Under the pieces are notes generated by a model, which was not told the origin of the DNA, searched no databases, and saw only the letters and a list, made by a program, of their open reading frames with translations. Made by a program: the position numbers and the translations under genes. 64,000 bases of DNA from Granulosicoccus sp947495035 (GTDB lineage Bacteria; Pseudomonadota; Gammaproteobacteria; Granulosicoccales; Granulosicoccaceae), in assembly GCF_050589605.1 (NCBI RefSeq), contig NZ_JBNGOO010000001.1; one strand, 5' to 3'. Shown in pieces: positions 8,687-18,617 of the stretch; the stretch's first letter is position 1; the number at the start of each line of letters is the position of its first letter.

Positions 8687-9601
8687 CTCGCGGCACCAGC
8701 GCTGAACCTCGTCAATGGCCGTGTCTTGCGGCAGGGAACCGGCAACCAGCCCGGCATCGGCCAGTGTCACGGGCCCCCCGCGTGCCATCAGCGTGAAGAT
8801 CAGAGGGCCGGTGGTCCACCAGACGGGGGCGCCGGGCATCTCGGCGACCACCTCATCGAGCACGCTCAGCAGACGGCTGAATACCGGATGTCCGGGCGGG
8901 GACAGCAATACGGCATTGGACAACAGTACACCGCCCTTGCCGGTGTTTCTGGGAATGTCCTCGGCCAGTGCTGCCAGACCTGTCATCGGTGACAGATCAT
9001 GGAAGCCGAGGTCGTTGCGGGCCGGGTACCAGTCACAGTCGAGATAGATGCCACCGCGCTGTTGCAGCAGAAAATAACGGGCTACATCCACTGCACCCGG
9101 CAGGTTGCCGAGTTCGACCAGATGCCGATACAACGGCAGCTGCTCAAGGCCGATGTGCTGCAGATCGTCTTCCCGCCACAGCCTGTAGTCATAACCCTGT
9201 TGCCGTGCATGCGCGCGCCAGGCCTCGGTTGCCAGCGGTGGTGCCTGATCGCCGATCCAGATCTGATGAATGCAGCGCGGTACGGCCTCGCTCTGTGCCT
9301 GGCAGAACCGGCGACGCTCGTCGCTGTCGAACTGCGTGTAGCGCTCCAGCGTGCCGGTTTCGGGGACCAGATGATACTGATAGCCGACACGACGCACGAT
9401 ATCGCGTTCAGCCTTGGCAAGCTTCAGCTGCGCCGATACCAGTGTGCGTGGCAGGCCCAGAGAGGTCATCTGTCCCAGTTCACGAATATCCGGATCGGAC
9501 TGCAGTTGCGCCAGTGCTTCCCGGGCTGCCTGCAGTTCCCCGGCGACACGCAGGCTCGCTGCGGCTTTCAGAGCTTCCTTCAATTGACGCCTGCTTGACA
9601 T
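8624..9601 (-). CDS. DXD-motif glycosyltransferase (GT32-like)
   Basis: A 325-residue protein with the sugar-binding glycosyltransferase signature of the OCH1/capsular type: IHQIWIG at about 112-118, a DYRLWREDDL stretch, and RYFLLQQRGGIYLDCDWYP, in which DCD is the metal/nucleotide-sugar DXD motif. A helical N-terminal region of about 100 residues precedes the domain. It is the only minus-strand gene between 6591 and 24685, and its 3' end runs 63 bp into the 3' end of the deacetylase-like gene. Acceptor unknown. Confidence 0.83.
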   Translation of the reverse strand: MSSRRQLKEALKAAASLRVAGELQAAREALAQLQSDPDIRELGQMTSLGLPRTLVSAQLKLAKAERDIVRRVGYQYHLVPETGTLERYTQFDSDERRRFCQAQSEAVPRCIHQIWIGDQAPPLATEAWRAHARQQGYDYRLWREDDLQHIGLEQLPLYRHLVELGNLPGAVDVARYFLLQQRGGIYLDCDWYPARNDLGFHDLSPMTGLAALAEDIPRNTGKGGVLLSNAVLLSPPGHPVFSRLLSVLDEVVAEMPGAPVWWTTGPLIFTLMARGGPVTLADAGLVAGSLPQDTAIDEVQRWCRESQARDGGLLLAWKSWIWELG

Positions 9602-10050
9602 GAGTTCTCGCTACACTGACTGAAGGTCGGAGCATACACGTGGGACAGCGCGCCGGCCCGAAGGTGCCCGCGGCGGACCGTGGCGCAGTCTTGCATCCCC
9701 TCGATGAAGCTATGGTCGAGTCCGAGTGTCGAAGGCGTACAAGAACGGCGCTCGGTGGTTTGTCATTCAATCTTGCCGGCTGCTCGCCGTTGAGTTGAGT
9801 GACAGCAACATTTATGAGCCGGATATGGGTTATCGTGATAGACATGTACCAATGCAGACAGTCCATGGTCAGTCCTGACCCCGTGGCAGGCGAGGCCGAT
9901 CAGCGCAGGGTAACCGCAAGCCCGCATGAAGGCCATGGTGCATGGACATGACGACTGTGGCAGGATCTGTCTGTGCAGGCAGTAAGGTACCGTGGCCCGG
10001 CAAGCTGGCTCGGATCGGATGTTCCCTTTTGATGAAAGGCCAGTAACACT
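9602..10050. other. 449-bp intergenic region between divergent genes
   Basis: No convincing gene was seen. It separates the minus-strand glycosyltransferase from the plus-strand ABC importer and should hold promoters for both. A weak candidate for the importer is TTGAGT, 17 bp, TATGAG at 9791-9819, which is far from the consensus. An AAAGG purine run lies about 10 bp before the ATG at 10051. Confidence 0.4.
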
Positions 10051-11964
10051 ATGTCGGACCAGCCGAACACCGGCACGGATTTGCTGCGTATCGAAGATCT
10101 GCACGTGTCCATTCCACTGCTGGGCGGTAGTGTCGAGGCAGTCAAGGGGGCCAGTCTGCGCATCCTGCCCGGCAAGGTCACAGCTCTGGTGGGCGAATCG
10201 GGCTCCGGCAAATCGATCATCAGCCAGGTGATCATGGGACTCGAGCCCGAAATGGCGAACGTCACCGGCAAGGTCCTGTTCACTGACCCTCATTCACCGG
10301 CTACGCCCCGGGACATACTCGAACTGCCACGTGACGGGCGACGGATCCGTGCCCTGCGTGGCAATCGCATCAGCATGATCTTTCAGGAACCGATGACCTC
10401 GTTCTCGCCGCTGCACACGGTGGGCAACCAGATTTGCGAAGTGCTTCACATTCATACCAACCTGTCGCCGAAGGAGCAGCGTGAACGGTGCGAAGACATG
10501 CTGGGCCTGGTCGGCTTTTCCAATCCGGGCAAGGTCTTCGACATGTATTCCTTCGAGCTCTCCGGGGGCATGCGCCAGCGCACCATGATTGCCATGGCGC
10601 TGATCTGCGAACCGGCGCTGCTGATTGCCGACGAGCCAACCACCGCCCTGGATGTCACCATCCAGGCGCAGATCCTGAAGCTGCTGCGTGAATTGCAATC
10701 GCGATTGCATATGGCCATTCTGCTGATCACCCATGATCTGGGCGTGGTCGCCAACATGGCCGATGAAGTATCGGTCATCTATCGTGGGGAAATCATGGAA
10801 GCAGGACCGGTTGACGCGATCTTTCGCTCACCGGGTCATCCCTATCTCAAAGGTCTGATGTCCGCGATCCCCACCTTCGACATGCCGCGGGAGGTGCGTC
10901 TGCAGCCTCTGCGTGATATCGACACACACGTCGAGCATCTGCTGGACAAGCTGGCTGCACCTCCACGCGATGAGAGTGCGGCACCGGATGTCATTCTGTC
11001 GGTCAGGGATCTCAGCAAGACCTACTTCACCAAGAAGCAGGACTGGCAGGTGGGAGGTGAGAGCAAGGCGGTGCCGGCCGTCGACGGCGTCAGTTTCGAT
11101 ATTCGTCGTGGCGAGTGTCTGGGTCTGGTGGGCGAGAGCGGTTGCGGCAAGACCACACTCAGCAAGATCCTGATGCATGCCGTCTCACCCGATACCGGCA
11201 GTGTCATCTTCAATGATGGTGATGGTCCGGTGGATGTGCTGGCAGCCACCGGAGAGGAACTGCAGCGCTTGCGGGCGAAGATGCAGATGGTCTTTCAGGA
11301 CCCCATATCCTCGCTGTCACCACGCATGACGATAGGCAATATTCTTCGGGAACCCTTCGAGATCCACAAGCGTGGCACCCGTGAACAACGCAATGTGGCC
11401 ACCAGCTCACTGCTTGACGCGGTGGGGCTTGGCAAGAATGCCCTGCAGCGTTATCCACACAGTTTTTCCGGTGGCCAGCGACAGCGTATCGGCATTTCCC
11501 GATCACTGGCGGTAGCACCCAGTTTCATCATCTGCGATGAGCCGGTCTCGGCGCTGGACGTGTCGGTGCAGGCGCAGATTCTGAACCTGCTGAAGGATCT
11601 GCAGCAGGACATGGGACTGACCTATCTGTTCATCTCGCACAATCTGGCGGTCATCGATTACATGGCGGATCGGGTGGCCGTCATGTGGGCGGGCAAGATC
11701 GTCGAGATGGCTCCGCGGGAAATCATCATGCAGTCGCCGATTCATCCGTACACTCGTTCACTGATGAACGCCGTGCCGTTTCCCGATCTGGATCGACCAC
11801 TGGATTTCGACAGTGTCGAGGAGACCGGTTCCATTTCGCAGCATGCCTGGCCGGCAGCCTTTCGAAACGATATCGGTGGCGAACCTCTGACCGCCGTCGA
11901 TGTGGGTGAGGAGCATTACGTCCTGGCCAATGCGTCTGCAGACTTCAGGGAGCTGCAAGCATGA
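10051..11964 (+). CDS. Peptide-type ABC transporter, fused double ATPase
   Basis: A 637-residue ATPase carrying two complete nucleotide-binding domains of the Dpp/Opp/Yej type. The N-terminal half has Walker A GESGSGKS, signature LSGGM and Walker B LLIADEPTTALD. The C-terminal half has GESGCGKT, FSGGQ and FIICDEPVSALD. Both sites look catalytically intact. The architecture matches YejF. The stop overlaps the start of the solute-binding gene by 4 nt (ATGA), and two permeases follow, so this is a complete importer operon with the ATPase first. The substrate is probably an oligopeptide or peptide-containing compound. Confidence 0.93.
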   Translation: MSDQPNTGTDLLRIEDLHVSIPLLGGSVEAVKGASLRILPGKVTALVGESGSGKSIISQVIMGLEPEMANVTGKVLFTDPHSPATPRDILELPRDGRRIRALRGNRISMIFQEPMTSFSPLHTVGNQICEVLHIHTNLSPKEQRERCEDMLGLVGFSNPGKVFDMYSFELSGGMRQRTMIAMALICEPALLIADEPTTALDVTIQAQILKLLRELQSRLHMAILLITHDLGVVANMADEVSVIYRGEIMEAGPVDAIFRSPGHPYLKGLMSAIPTFDMPREVRLQPLRDIDTHVEHLLDKLAAPPRDESAAPDVILSVRDLSKTYFTKKQDWQVGGESKAVPAVDGVSFDIRRGECLGLVGESGCGKTTLSKILMHAVSPDTGSVIFNDGDGPVDVLAATGEELQRLRAKMQMVFQDPISSLSPRMTIGNILREPFEIHKRGTREQRNVATSSLLDAVGLGKNALQRYPHSFSGGQRQRIGISRSLAVAPSFIICDEPVSALDVSVQAQILNLLKDLQQDMGLTYLFISHNLAVIDYMADRVAVMWAGKIVEMAPREIIMQSPIHPYTRSLMNAVPFPDLDRPLDFDSVEETGSISQHAWPAAFRNDIGGEPLTAVDVGEEHYVLANASADFRELQA

Positions 11965-13880
11965 TCACTCGGCGACGTCTTCTGGGTCTGCTGGCTACCG
12001 CGGCGCTGCCGACGCGTCTGCCGGCGGCAAGCGGTGAACAAGCGGTTTCGCTGGAATCCGAGCTGTTGGCCAGGCGGGTTGCAGCCGGCAAGTTGCCGGC
12101 ATTGTCTGAGCGCCTGCCACGCAACCCGCGTGTCATCGATCTGGGCGCCATGGGGCGCGAGCCGGGTCAGCATGGTGGCAGTCTGCGCATGCTGATCGGC
12201 GGCCAGCGGGACATTCGCTATGTTCCCATCAACGGGTATTCAAGGCTGGTCGGCTACAACCTGCAACTGGACATGGTGCCGGATATTCTGGAGTCCTTCA
12301 CGGTCGAGGACGGGCGGCGCTTCACCTTCCATCTGCGCGAAGGGCACAAATGGTCCGATGGCAGCGATTTCACGGCCGAGGATTTCAACTACTACTGGCA
12401 CGATGTCATTCTCAACGAGGAGTATCTGCGGGGCGGCCCGCCTGTCAGTCTCAAGGTCAATGGCAATGTGGCCCGTTTCGAAGTGCTGGATCCGCTCACC
12501 GTGCGCTATACCTGGGACCTGCCCATGCCGCAGTTCCTGCCCAATCTGGCATCGCCGATACCGTTGACGCTGGCGCTGCCGTCCTCGTACATGCGCCAGT
12601 TCCATGCGCGATACCAGACACCGGAGAAGCTGGCGGCGCTGGTGGAGCAGTACCGGGTGGATGACTGGGTGGGTCTGCACCGCAAGATGTCGCGGCAGAA
12701 TCGCCCGGAGAACCCGGATCTGCCGACACTGGAGCCCTGGCGTCCCAGAACCCGGCCGCCGGCCGAGCAGTTCGTGTTCGAACGCAACCCCTATTTTCAT
12801 CGGGTCGATGAATTCGGTAGGCAACTTCCGTATATCGATCGCATGGTCCTGAATGTCAGTACGTCCGATATCATCGCCGCCAAGGCTGCGACCGGAGAAA
12901 GCGATCTGCAGGCCTCGGCCGTGGACCTGCCGGATTACACCCTGATCAAGGAGGCGGAACAACGCTTTCCCATCAAGGTATCGCTGTGGAAGCGTACCCG
13001 GGGATCCAGTGTCGTGCTGTTCCCCAATCTCAACTGCAAGGACCGCGGCTGGCGCAAGCTGTTCCAGGATGTGCGCATGCGCCGGGCCCTGTCGCTTGCC
13101 ATCAACCGGCGTGAGATCAATCAGGTGATCTACTACGGGCTGGCGAATGAAAGTGCCAACACCGTGCTGCCCGAAAGCCCCTTGTACAAGCCTGAATATG
13201 CCAATGCCTGGGCCAGCCATGAACCCGAGCATGCGAATCGTCTGCTGGATATCCTCGGCATGGACAAGCGTCATGCCAATGGCATGCGGCTGTTGCCGGA
13301 TGGGCGACTGGCCAATATCACGGTCGAGTCCTCCGGTGAAAGCACCCTGGAGACCGATGTGCTGGAGCTGATACGGGATCACTTCCGCGAGATCGGCATT
13401 GCATTGTTCGTACGCACCTCGCAGCGCGACATCTTCCGCAGCCGCATTCGCGGAGGGGAGGTCATGATGTCGGTCTGGCAGGGGCTGGACAACGGACTGC
13501 CGGCACCGGACATGTCGCCTGAAGAACTGGCACCCAGCAGTGATGATCAGCTGCAATGGCCGCTCTGGGGCCTGCACTACATGTCCGGCCACTCCCAGGG
13601 CAAACCGTCCGATCTCTTCCATGTACAGCTGCTGAGCAATCTGCGTGACGAATGGATGCTCTCCAGGCGCCAGGAGGATCGGCGCCGCATCTGGGAGCGC
13701 ATGCTGGCGATCCACGCCGATCAGGTCTTCACCATCGGTACCATCAACGGCACCCTGCAGCCTGTGGTCCGCTCGGCACGTCTGCACAATCTGCCTGAGA
13801 AAGGACTCTTCGGGTTCCAGCCGACCAGTTACTTCGGTGCCTACATGCCCGATACCTTCTGGCTGGACAAGGAGATCTAG
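11961..13880 (+). CDS. Extracellular solute-binding protein, family 5
   Basis: A 639-residue periplasmic binding protein of the SBP_bac_5 (DppA/OppA/YejA) family. The N-terminus, MITRRRLLGLLATAALP, has a twin-arginine-like motif before a hydrophobic stretch, suggesting Tat rather than Sec export. Family landmarks include FTFHLREGHKWSDGSDFTAEDF at about 115-136 and the DVRMRRALSLAINRREI segment near 370. It is longer than DppA and nearer YejA in length. It should deliver substrate to the permeases immediately downstream. Confidence 0.9.
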   Translation: MITRRRLLGLLATAALPTRLPAASGEQAVSLESELLARRVAAGKLPALSERLPRNPRVIDLGAMGREPGQHGGSLRMLIGGQRDIRYVPINGYSRLVGYNLQLDMVPDILESFTVEDGRRFTFHLREGHKWSDGSDFTAEDFNYYWHDVILNEEYLRGGPPVSLKVNGNVARFEVLDPLTVRYTWDLPMPQFLPNLASPIPLTLALPSSYMRQFHARYQTPEKLAALVEQYRVDDWVGLHRKMSRQNRPENPDLPTLEPWRPRTRPPAEQFVFERNPYFHRVDEFGRQLPYIDRMVLNVSTSDIIAAKAATGESDLQASAVDLPDYTLIKEAEQRFPIKVSLWKRTRGSSVVLFPNLNCKDRGWRKLFQDVRMRRALSLAINRREINQVIYYGLANESANTVLPESPLYKPEYANAWASHEPEHANRLLDILGMDKRHANGMRLLPDGRLANITVESSGESTLETDVLELIRDHFREIGIALFVRTSQRDIFRSRIRGGEVMMSVWQGLDNGLPAPDMSPEELAPSSDDQLQWPLWGLHYMSGHSQGKPSDLFHVQLLSNLRDEWMLSRRQEDRRRIWERMLAIHADQVFTIGTINGTLQPVVRSARLHNLPEKGLFGFQPTSYFGAYMPDTFWLDKEI

Positions 13881-13882
13881 GC

Positions 13883-14881
13883 ATGCTGCGCTACATACTC
13901 TGGCGGATCATCACCATGATCCCGACCCTGCTGCTGATCTCGGCGCTGGTGTTCACCATCATCGAGCTGCCGCCAGGGGATTACTTCGAGAGCTATGTCT
14001 CGGAGCTGCGTGCGATGGGGGAGGCAGCGGATCTGGCCGAGATCGAGTTGCTCAAGGAACGCTATGGTTTCGACGAACCGATGATCGTGCGCTACTTCCA
14101 CTGGGTGGGAGGCATGCTGGTCGGTGACTTCGGTTACTCCTTCGAATATCGCCTGCCGGTCAGCGAGGTGGTGGGTGATCGTCTGTGGCTGACGATTCTC
14201 GTGTCGGTGGTGACCATCACCTTCACCTGGCTGATTGCCTTTCCCATCGGTCTGTATTCCGCCACTCATCAATACAGCTGGGGTGACTATGGTCTGACCT
14301 TCATGGGCATGATCGGGATCGCAGTGCCGAACTTCATTCTGGCACTGGTCATGATGTATCTGGCCAATATCTGGTTCGGTACCTCCATCGGTCATCTGAT
14401 GGATCAGGCTTATCTGAACCAGCCGATGTCCTGGGACAAGTTTTTCTCCATTCTCGAACATCTGTGGATTCCGGTACTGATCATCGGCACCGCCGGAACC
14501 GCGGCCATGATCCGCCGACTGCGAGCCAATCTGCTGGACGAACTGAAGAAGCAGTATGTGGTGACAGCGCGCTCCAAGGGCTTGCACCCGGTCAAGGTGT
14601 TGACGAAATACCCTCTGCGCATGGCACTGAACTTCTTCATCTCGGATATCGGCTCGATTCTGCCAGCCGTCATTTCCGGTGCGGAAGTGACGGCCATCGT
14701 GCTGTCACTGGAGACCACGGGGCCGATGCTGATCAAGGCGCTGCAGAGTCAGGACATGTACCTGGCTGGCTCCTTTCTGATGTTTCTGGCCTTTCTGACG
14801 GTGGTGGGCGTGCTGGTGTCGGATATTGCACTGGCCCTGCTGGATCCACGCATCCGCTTCGGGGCGGGGCGCCACCGATGA
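13883..14881 (+). CDS. ABC transporter permease, DppB/YejB type
   Basis: A 332-residue inner-membrane permease with the N-terminal MLRYILWRIITMIPTLLLIS helix typical of DppB/YejB, about six membrane segments and the EAA-loop region around TARSKGLHPVKVLTKYPLR, which contacts the ATPase. It begins 2 bp after the binding-protein stop. The end overlaps the next permease by 4 nt (ATGA at 14878). Its pathway role is import with the adjacent components. Confidence 0.92.
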   Translation: MLRYILWRIITMIPTLLLISALVFTIIELPPGDYFESYVSELRAMGEAADLAEIELLKERYGFDEPMIVRYFHWVGGMLVGDFGYSFEYRLPVSEVVGDRLWLTILVSVVTITFTWLIAFPIGLYSATHQYSWGDYGLTFMGMIGIAVPNFILALVMMYLANIWFGTSIGHLMDQAYLNQPMSWDKFFSILEHLWIPVLIIGTAGTAAMIRRLRANLLDELKKQYVVTARSKGLHPVKVLTKYPLRMALNFFISDIGSILPAVISGAEVTAIVLSLETTGPMLIKALQSQDMYLAGSFLMFLAFLTVVGVLVSDIALALLDPRIRFGAGRHR

Positions 14882-16077
14882 AGCCGCCGAACACACCGCT
14901 GAGCAAGTCCCCCCTGACCGAACCGGGGGCCCCACTGGCGCATTATGTGTCCGATGCGCCCTATGATCCCAATGCCGTTGAACAGGACAGGGACCATGGT
15001 GGCCCGGCGGCACACGCTTCCCAGCTGAGACTGATGTGGTGGTATTTCCGCCAGCATCGTGTCGCCCTGTTTTCCGGCATCTTTCTGGTGCTGATCTATC
15101 TGTCCATCCTGATCAGTGAATTCCTGGCACCCTACAATCTGCATACGCGCAACACCGAGTTCATCTACGCACCGCCAGCCTCCGTGCATTTCTTCCGTGA
15201 TGGCGAACTGGTCAGGCCCTACACCTACGGGCAGGTGATGGAGCTGGACATGACCACCCTGCGGCGCAACTACTCCGACAACAAGGACGATGTGCAGGAG
15301 CTGCAGTTCTTCTGTCATGGCGACTCGTATCGTTTCTGGAACCTGTTCGAAGCCGACCTGCATCTGATCTGCCCGCCCGAGGGAGGACAACTGTTTCTGC
15401 TGGGGACCGACCGCCTGGGTCGCGACGTGCTGTCGCGCACCATCTACGGGGCCAGGATCTCCCTGACCATCGGCATCTTCGGGGTCATGATGAGTTTCAT
15501 CCTGGGTATCATCATCGGTGGCATCGCCGGTTATCGTGGCGGTGTGTTCGACATGCTGGTGCAGCGCATCACCGAGGTGCTGCAGTCGATTCCCAGCATT
15601 CCGCTGTGGATGGCGCTGGCGACCATCATCCCGCTGACCTGGAGCCCGATTCTGGTCTATGTCGGCATCACGGTGATACTGGGTCTGCTGGACTGGACTG
15701 GCCTGGCTCGGGCGGTACGCTCGAAGCTGCTGTCCTTGCGTGAAGAAGACTATGTGGTGGCCGCCCAGCTGCTGGGCGCCAGCAGCACCCGAATCATCGG
15801 ACGGCACCTGATCCCCGGATTCATGTCACACCTGATAGCCAGTGCCACCTTGACCATTCCGGGAATGATTCTCGGTGAAACGGCTCTGAGCTTTCTGGGG
15901 ATCGGACTGCGACCACCGATCACCAGTTGGGGGATTCTGTTGACCGAGGCGCGCAGCATCAACATCATCGCCCTGTATCCCTGGTTGCTTTTTCCGGTAT
16001 TGCCCGTGATTCTGGTGATTCTTGCCTTCAATTTCCTCGGTGACGGGCTGCGTGATGCAGCCGACCCCTACAAGTGA
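14878..16077 (+). CDS. ABC transporter permease, DppC/YejE type
   Basis: A 399-residue permease. The open frame begins at 14464, but the ATG at 14878 overlapping the previous stop is the clear start. A hydrophilic N-terminus of about 50 residues precedes TM1 (VALFSGIFLVLIYLSILI). A soluble stretch of about 90 residues then separates TM1 from the conserved LLGTDRLGRDVLSR motif; YejE-type proteins have such an insertion and DppC is shorter. The EAA motif is in REEDYVVAAQLLGASSTRII. It completes the importer with the three upstream genes. Confidence 0.92.
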   Translation: MKPPNTPLSKSPLTEPGAPLAHYVSDAPYDPNAVEQDRDHGGPAAHASQLRLMWWYFRQHRVALFSGIFLVLIYLSILISEFLAPYNLHTRNTEFIYAPPASVHFFRDGELVRPYTYGQVMELDMTTLRRNYSDNKDDVQELQFFCHGDSYRFWNLFEADLHLICPPEGGQLFLLGTDRLGRDVLSRTIYGARISLTIGIFGVMMSFILGIIIGGIAGYRGGVFDMLVQRITEVLQSIPSIPLWMALATIIPLTWSPILVYVGITVILGLLDWTGLARAVRSKLLSLREEDYVVAAQLLGASSTRIIGRHLIPGFMSHLIASATLTIPGMILGETALSFLGIGLRPPITSWGILLTEARSINIIALYPWLLFPVLPVILVILAFNFLGDGLRDAADPYK

Positions 16078-16158
16078 GCCAGCGCAGGGACTCGTGATGA
16101 AAACATCTGAATCGCAGGATTCCGGCATCGGGTTCACCTGCCCGGGAGGTCTGACACG

Positions 16159-17367
16159 GTGAGTTTCCCTGAGGGTGCCCGCATACTCATGTACAGCCAC
16201 GATACTTTCGGGCTGGGACACCTGCGTCGCTGTCGAACCATCGCCCATTCGCTGGTGGAGAATTTCAGTGGGCTGAGCGTTTTGATCATCTCCGGGTCGG
16301 CGATTGCCGGTGCCTTCGATTTCCGGGCACGCGTGGACTTCGTCAAGATTCCCAGCGTCATCAAGCTGCGCAATGGCGAGTACACCTCGATGGATCAGCA
16401 TATCGATCTTGGCGATACCATCCGTATGCGCGAATCGATCATCCGCCATGCCGCGGAAACCTTCCAGCCGGACATCTTTCTGGTGGACAAGGAACCCATG
16501 GGACTGCAGGGCGAGGTCAGCGAGACTCTGGCCTATCTGAAGTCCCGCGATACGCAGTTGATACTCGGCATGCGCGACGTCATGGATGCGCCCCATCTGC
16601 TGGCGGCGGAATGGGAACGCAAGGGGCTGGTCAGCAAGATAGACGCCTTCTACGATCAGATCTGGGTGTATGGCCCGGAGAACTTCCACGATCCGATGGT
16701 CGGAATGGACATACCGCAGCGGATGCGCGATCGCATGCGCTTCGTCGGTTTCCTGAAACGTCAGGCACTGCATGCCGAGCTGTCGACCAACAAGCAGGAG
16801 GGTGACTACATTCTGGTCACCACCGGAGGCGGTGGTGATGGCGTGACCCTGATCCGGGATGTGCTGGCCGCCTACGAACAGGACGAGACCCTGAGTTACA
16901 AGACGCTGGTGGTGCTGGGCCCCTACATGCCGGGCAAGGAGCGGGATGAATTCGTCGAACGTGGCAACCGCCTGGACAATCTGGAGATCATCAATTTCGA
17001 TTCACGCATGGAAGAGCTGATCTTCAGTGCCAAGGCCGTGGTGTCGATGGGTGGCTACAACACCTTCTGCGAGATCCTGTCCTTCGACAAGCCGGCACTG
17101 ATCGTGCCGCGAACCGTACCACGTGAGGAGCAGCTGATTCGCACACAGCGCGCGGCCGAACTGGGCATGGTCGACATGCTGCTGCCCGAGGAATCCAATG
17201 ATCCGATGAAGATGGCAGCGGCACTGCGGGCGCTGCCGGATCGGCTGCGTCCTTCGCAACGGACCTCCGCCATCAAGATGGACGGTCTGGGCAGTATTTC
17301 GCAGATTGTCGGGGACCTGCTGCAGAATCGTCACGCAAACAGGATCAGTCAGAAAAGCAAGGCATGA
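16159..17367 (+). CDS. MurG-like glycosyltransferase (GT28 type), copy A
   Basis: A 402-residue GT-B protein starting at a GTG with a strong GGGAGG ribosome site 9-14 bp upstream. The N-terminus has HDTFGLGHLRRC, a glycine-rich loop as in MurG. The C-terminal half has VTTGGGGDG and VSMGGYNTFCEIL (GYNT at 299-302), the nucleotide-sugar-binding region of GT28 enzymes. A nucleotide-activated amino sugar such as UDP-GlcNAc is the likely donor by family. It lies 81 bp after the importer operon and overlaps the next gene by 4 nt (ATGA at 17364). It is paralogous to the gene at 18614. Confidence 0.85.
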   Translation: MSFPEGARILMYSHDTFGLGHLRRCRTIAHSLVENFSGLSVLIISGSAIAGAFDFRARVDFVKIPSVIKLRNGEYTSMDQHIDLGDTIRMRESIIRHAAETFQPDIFLVDKEPMGLQGEVSETLAYLKSRDTQLILGMRDVMDAPHLLAAEWERKGLVSKIDAFYDQIWVYGPENFHDPMVGMDIPQRMRDRMRFVGFLKRQALHAELSTNKQEGDYILVTTGGGGDGVTLIRDVLAAYEQDETLSYKTLVVLGPYMPGKERDEFVERGNRLDNLEIINFDSRMEELIFSAKAVVSMGGYNTFCEILSFDKPALIVPRTVPREEQLIRTQRAAELGMVDMLLPEESNDPMKMAAALRALPDRLRPSQRTSAIKMDGLGSISQIVGDLLQNRHANRISQKSKA

Positions 17368-18617
17368 ACAATCACAGTTCGTCGCGGCTGGTGGTGGTGC
17401 TCAAGGGCTACCCCCGCTTGTCGGAAACCTTCATCGCGCAGGAACTTCTCGGTCTGGAACAGGCCGGTATTGCCTTGCAGCTGGTATCCCTGCGGCACCC
17501 GACGGACCCTGAGCGGCACGCGGTGCACGATGAGATAACAGCGCCGGTCAACTACCTGCCGGAGTATCTGCATGATGAACCGGGTCGGGTGCTGCGCAGC
17601 CTGTGGCGGGCCATGCGACTGCCCGGATTCCGCACCACGCTACGGGACTTTCTTGGTGACCTGTTGCACGATCGCAGCCGCAATCGCGTCCGGCGCTTTG
17701 CTCAGGCACTGGTGCTGGCTGCGGAATGGCCGGCGGATGCCCATTGGGTGCACGCGCATTTCATCCACACCCCTGCGTCGGTGGCCGCCTATGCGGCTCG
17801 TCTGCTGGAGCTGCCGTGGAGCGTCTCGGCCCATGCCAAGGATATCTGGACATCGTCGGATCGGGAATTGTCCCGCAAGCTTGCCAGTGCACGCTGGGCG
17901 GTGACCTGTACCGCCGTCGGACATCGCCATCTGCAATCCCTGTCTCCACGTCCCGCCTCCGTGCATCTGAGTTACCACGGTATCGATCTGGATCGTTTTC
18001 CGGCAACGGTACGTCAGCCGGCCAGTCGGGATGGCTCGTCCCCGGACGATCCGGTGATCATCCTCAGCGTAGGGCGGGCAGTGGGCAAGAAGGGCTATGA
18101 CACGCTGCTGCGGGCGCTGGCTGAGTTGCCGCAGACTCTGCACTGGCGTTTCGTGCATATCGGTGACGGTACCGAGCGCGCCAGCCTGCAGGCTCTGGCA
18201 CGTGAGCTGGGCATTGAATCGCGTATCCGCTGGCTGGGGGCGATCGCGCAGAAGGAGGTCCTGCTCAACTACCAGTCCAGCGATCTGTTCGCACTGGCCT
18301 GCCGGGTGACGGATGACGGTGATCGGGATGGCCTGCCCAATGTGCTGGTGGAGGCGGCCAGTCAGGGCCTGCCCTGTGTGACTACCCGGGTGTCGGCGAT
18401 TCCCGAACTGTTTGCCGATGACGAGAATGCGCTGCTGGTCGAGTCCGAGGATGTGCAGGCGTTGAGCGCCGCGCTGAACCGCGCACTGTCGAGTCCGCAG
18501 CTGCGGGATCGCCTCGGTTCGGCGGCGCAGCAGAAGGTCAGGAGTACGCTGGATTACCACGTCAGCATCAGGCAGCTGGTTGGCCTGTTCGAGGAACAGT
18601 GGCAGCCGCAGGCGTGA
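17364..18617 (+). CDS. Glycosyltransferase family 4
   Basis: A 417-residue GT4 enzyme resembling exopolysaccharide glycosyltransferases such as WcaL. The N-terminal half begins LVVVLKGYPRLSETFIAQEL, a hallmark of that subgroup, and the C-terminal half has ILSVGRAVGKKGYDTLL and the DGLPNVLVEAASQGLPCVTT signature ending in AIPEL. It overlaps the MurG-like genes on both sides by 4 nt, so the three are almost certainly translated from one message. Specificity is unknown. Confidence 0.9.
   Translation: MNNHSSSRLVVVLKGYPRLSETFIAQELLGLEQAGIALQLVSLRHPTDPERHAVHDEITAPVNYLPEYLHDEPGRVLRSLWRAMRLPGFRTTLRDFLGDLLHDRSRNRVRRFAQALVLAAEWPADAHWVHAHFIHTPASVAAYAARLLELPWSVSAHAKDIWTSSDRELSRKLASARWAVTCTAVGHRHLQSLSPRPASVHLSYHGIDLDRFPATVRQPASRDGSSPDDPVIILSVGRAVGKKGYDTLLRALAELPQTLHWRFVHIGDGTERASLQALARELGIESRIRWLGAIAQKEVLLNYQSSDLFALACRVTDDGDRDGLPNVLVEAASQGLPCVTTRVSAIPELFADDENALLVESEDVQALSAALNRALSSPQLRDRLGSAAQQKVRSTLDYHVSIRQLVGLFEEQWQPQA

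Noticed and set aside
12240..13787. A 515-codon minus-strand frame opposite the solute-binding protein
   Set aside because: Shadow frame: composition is His/Arg/Gln-rich and the plus-strand gene has a clear family match over the same span.
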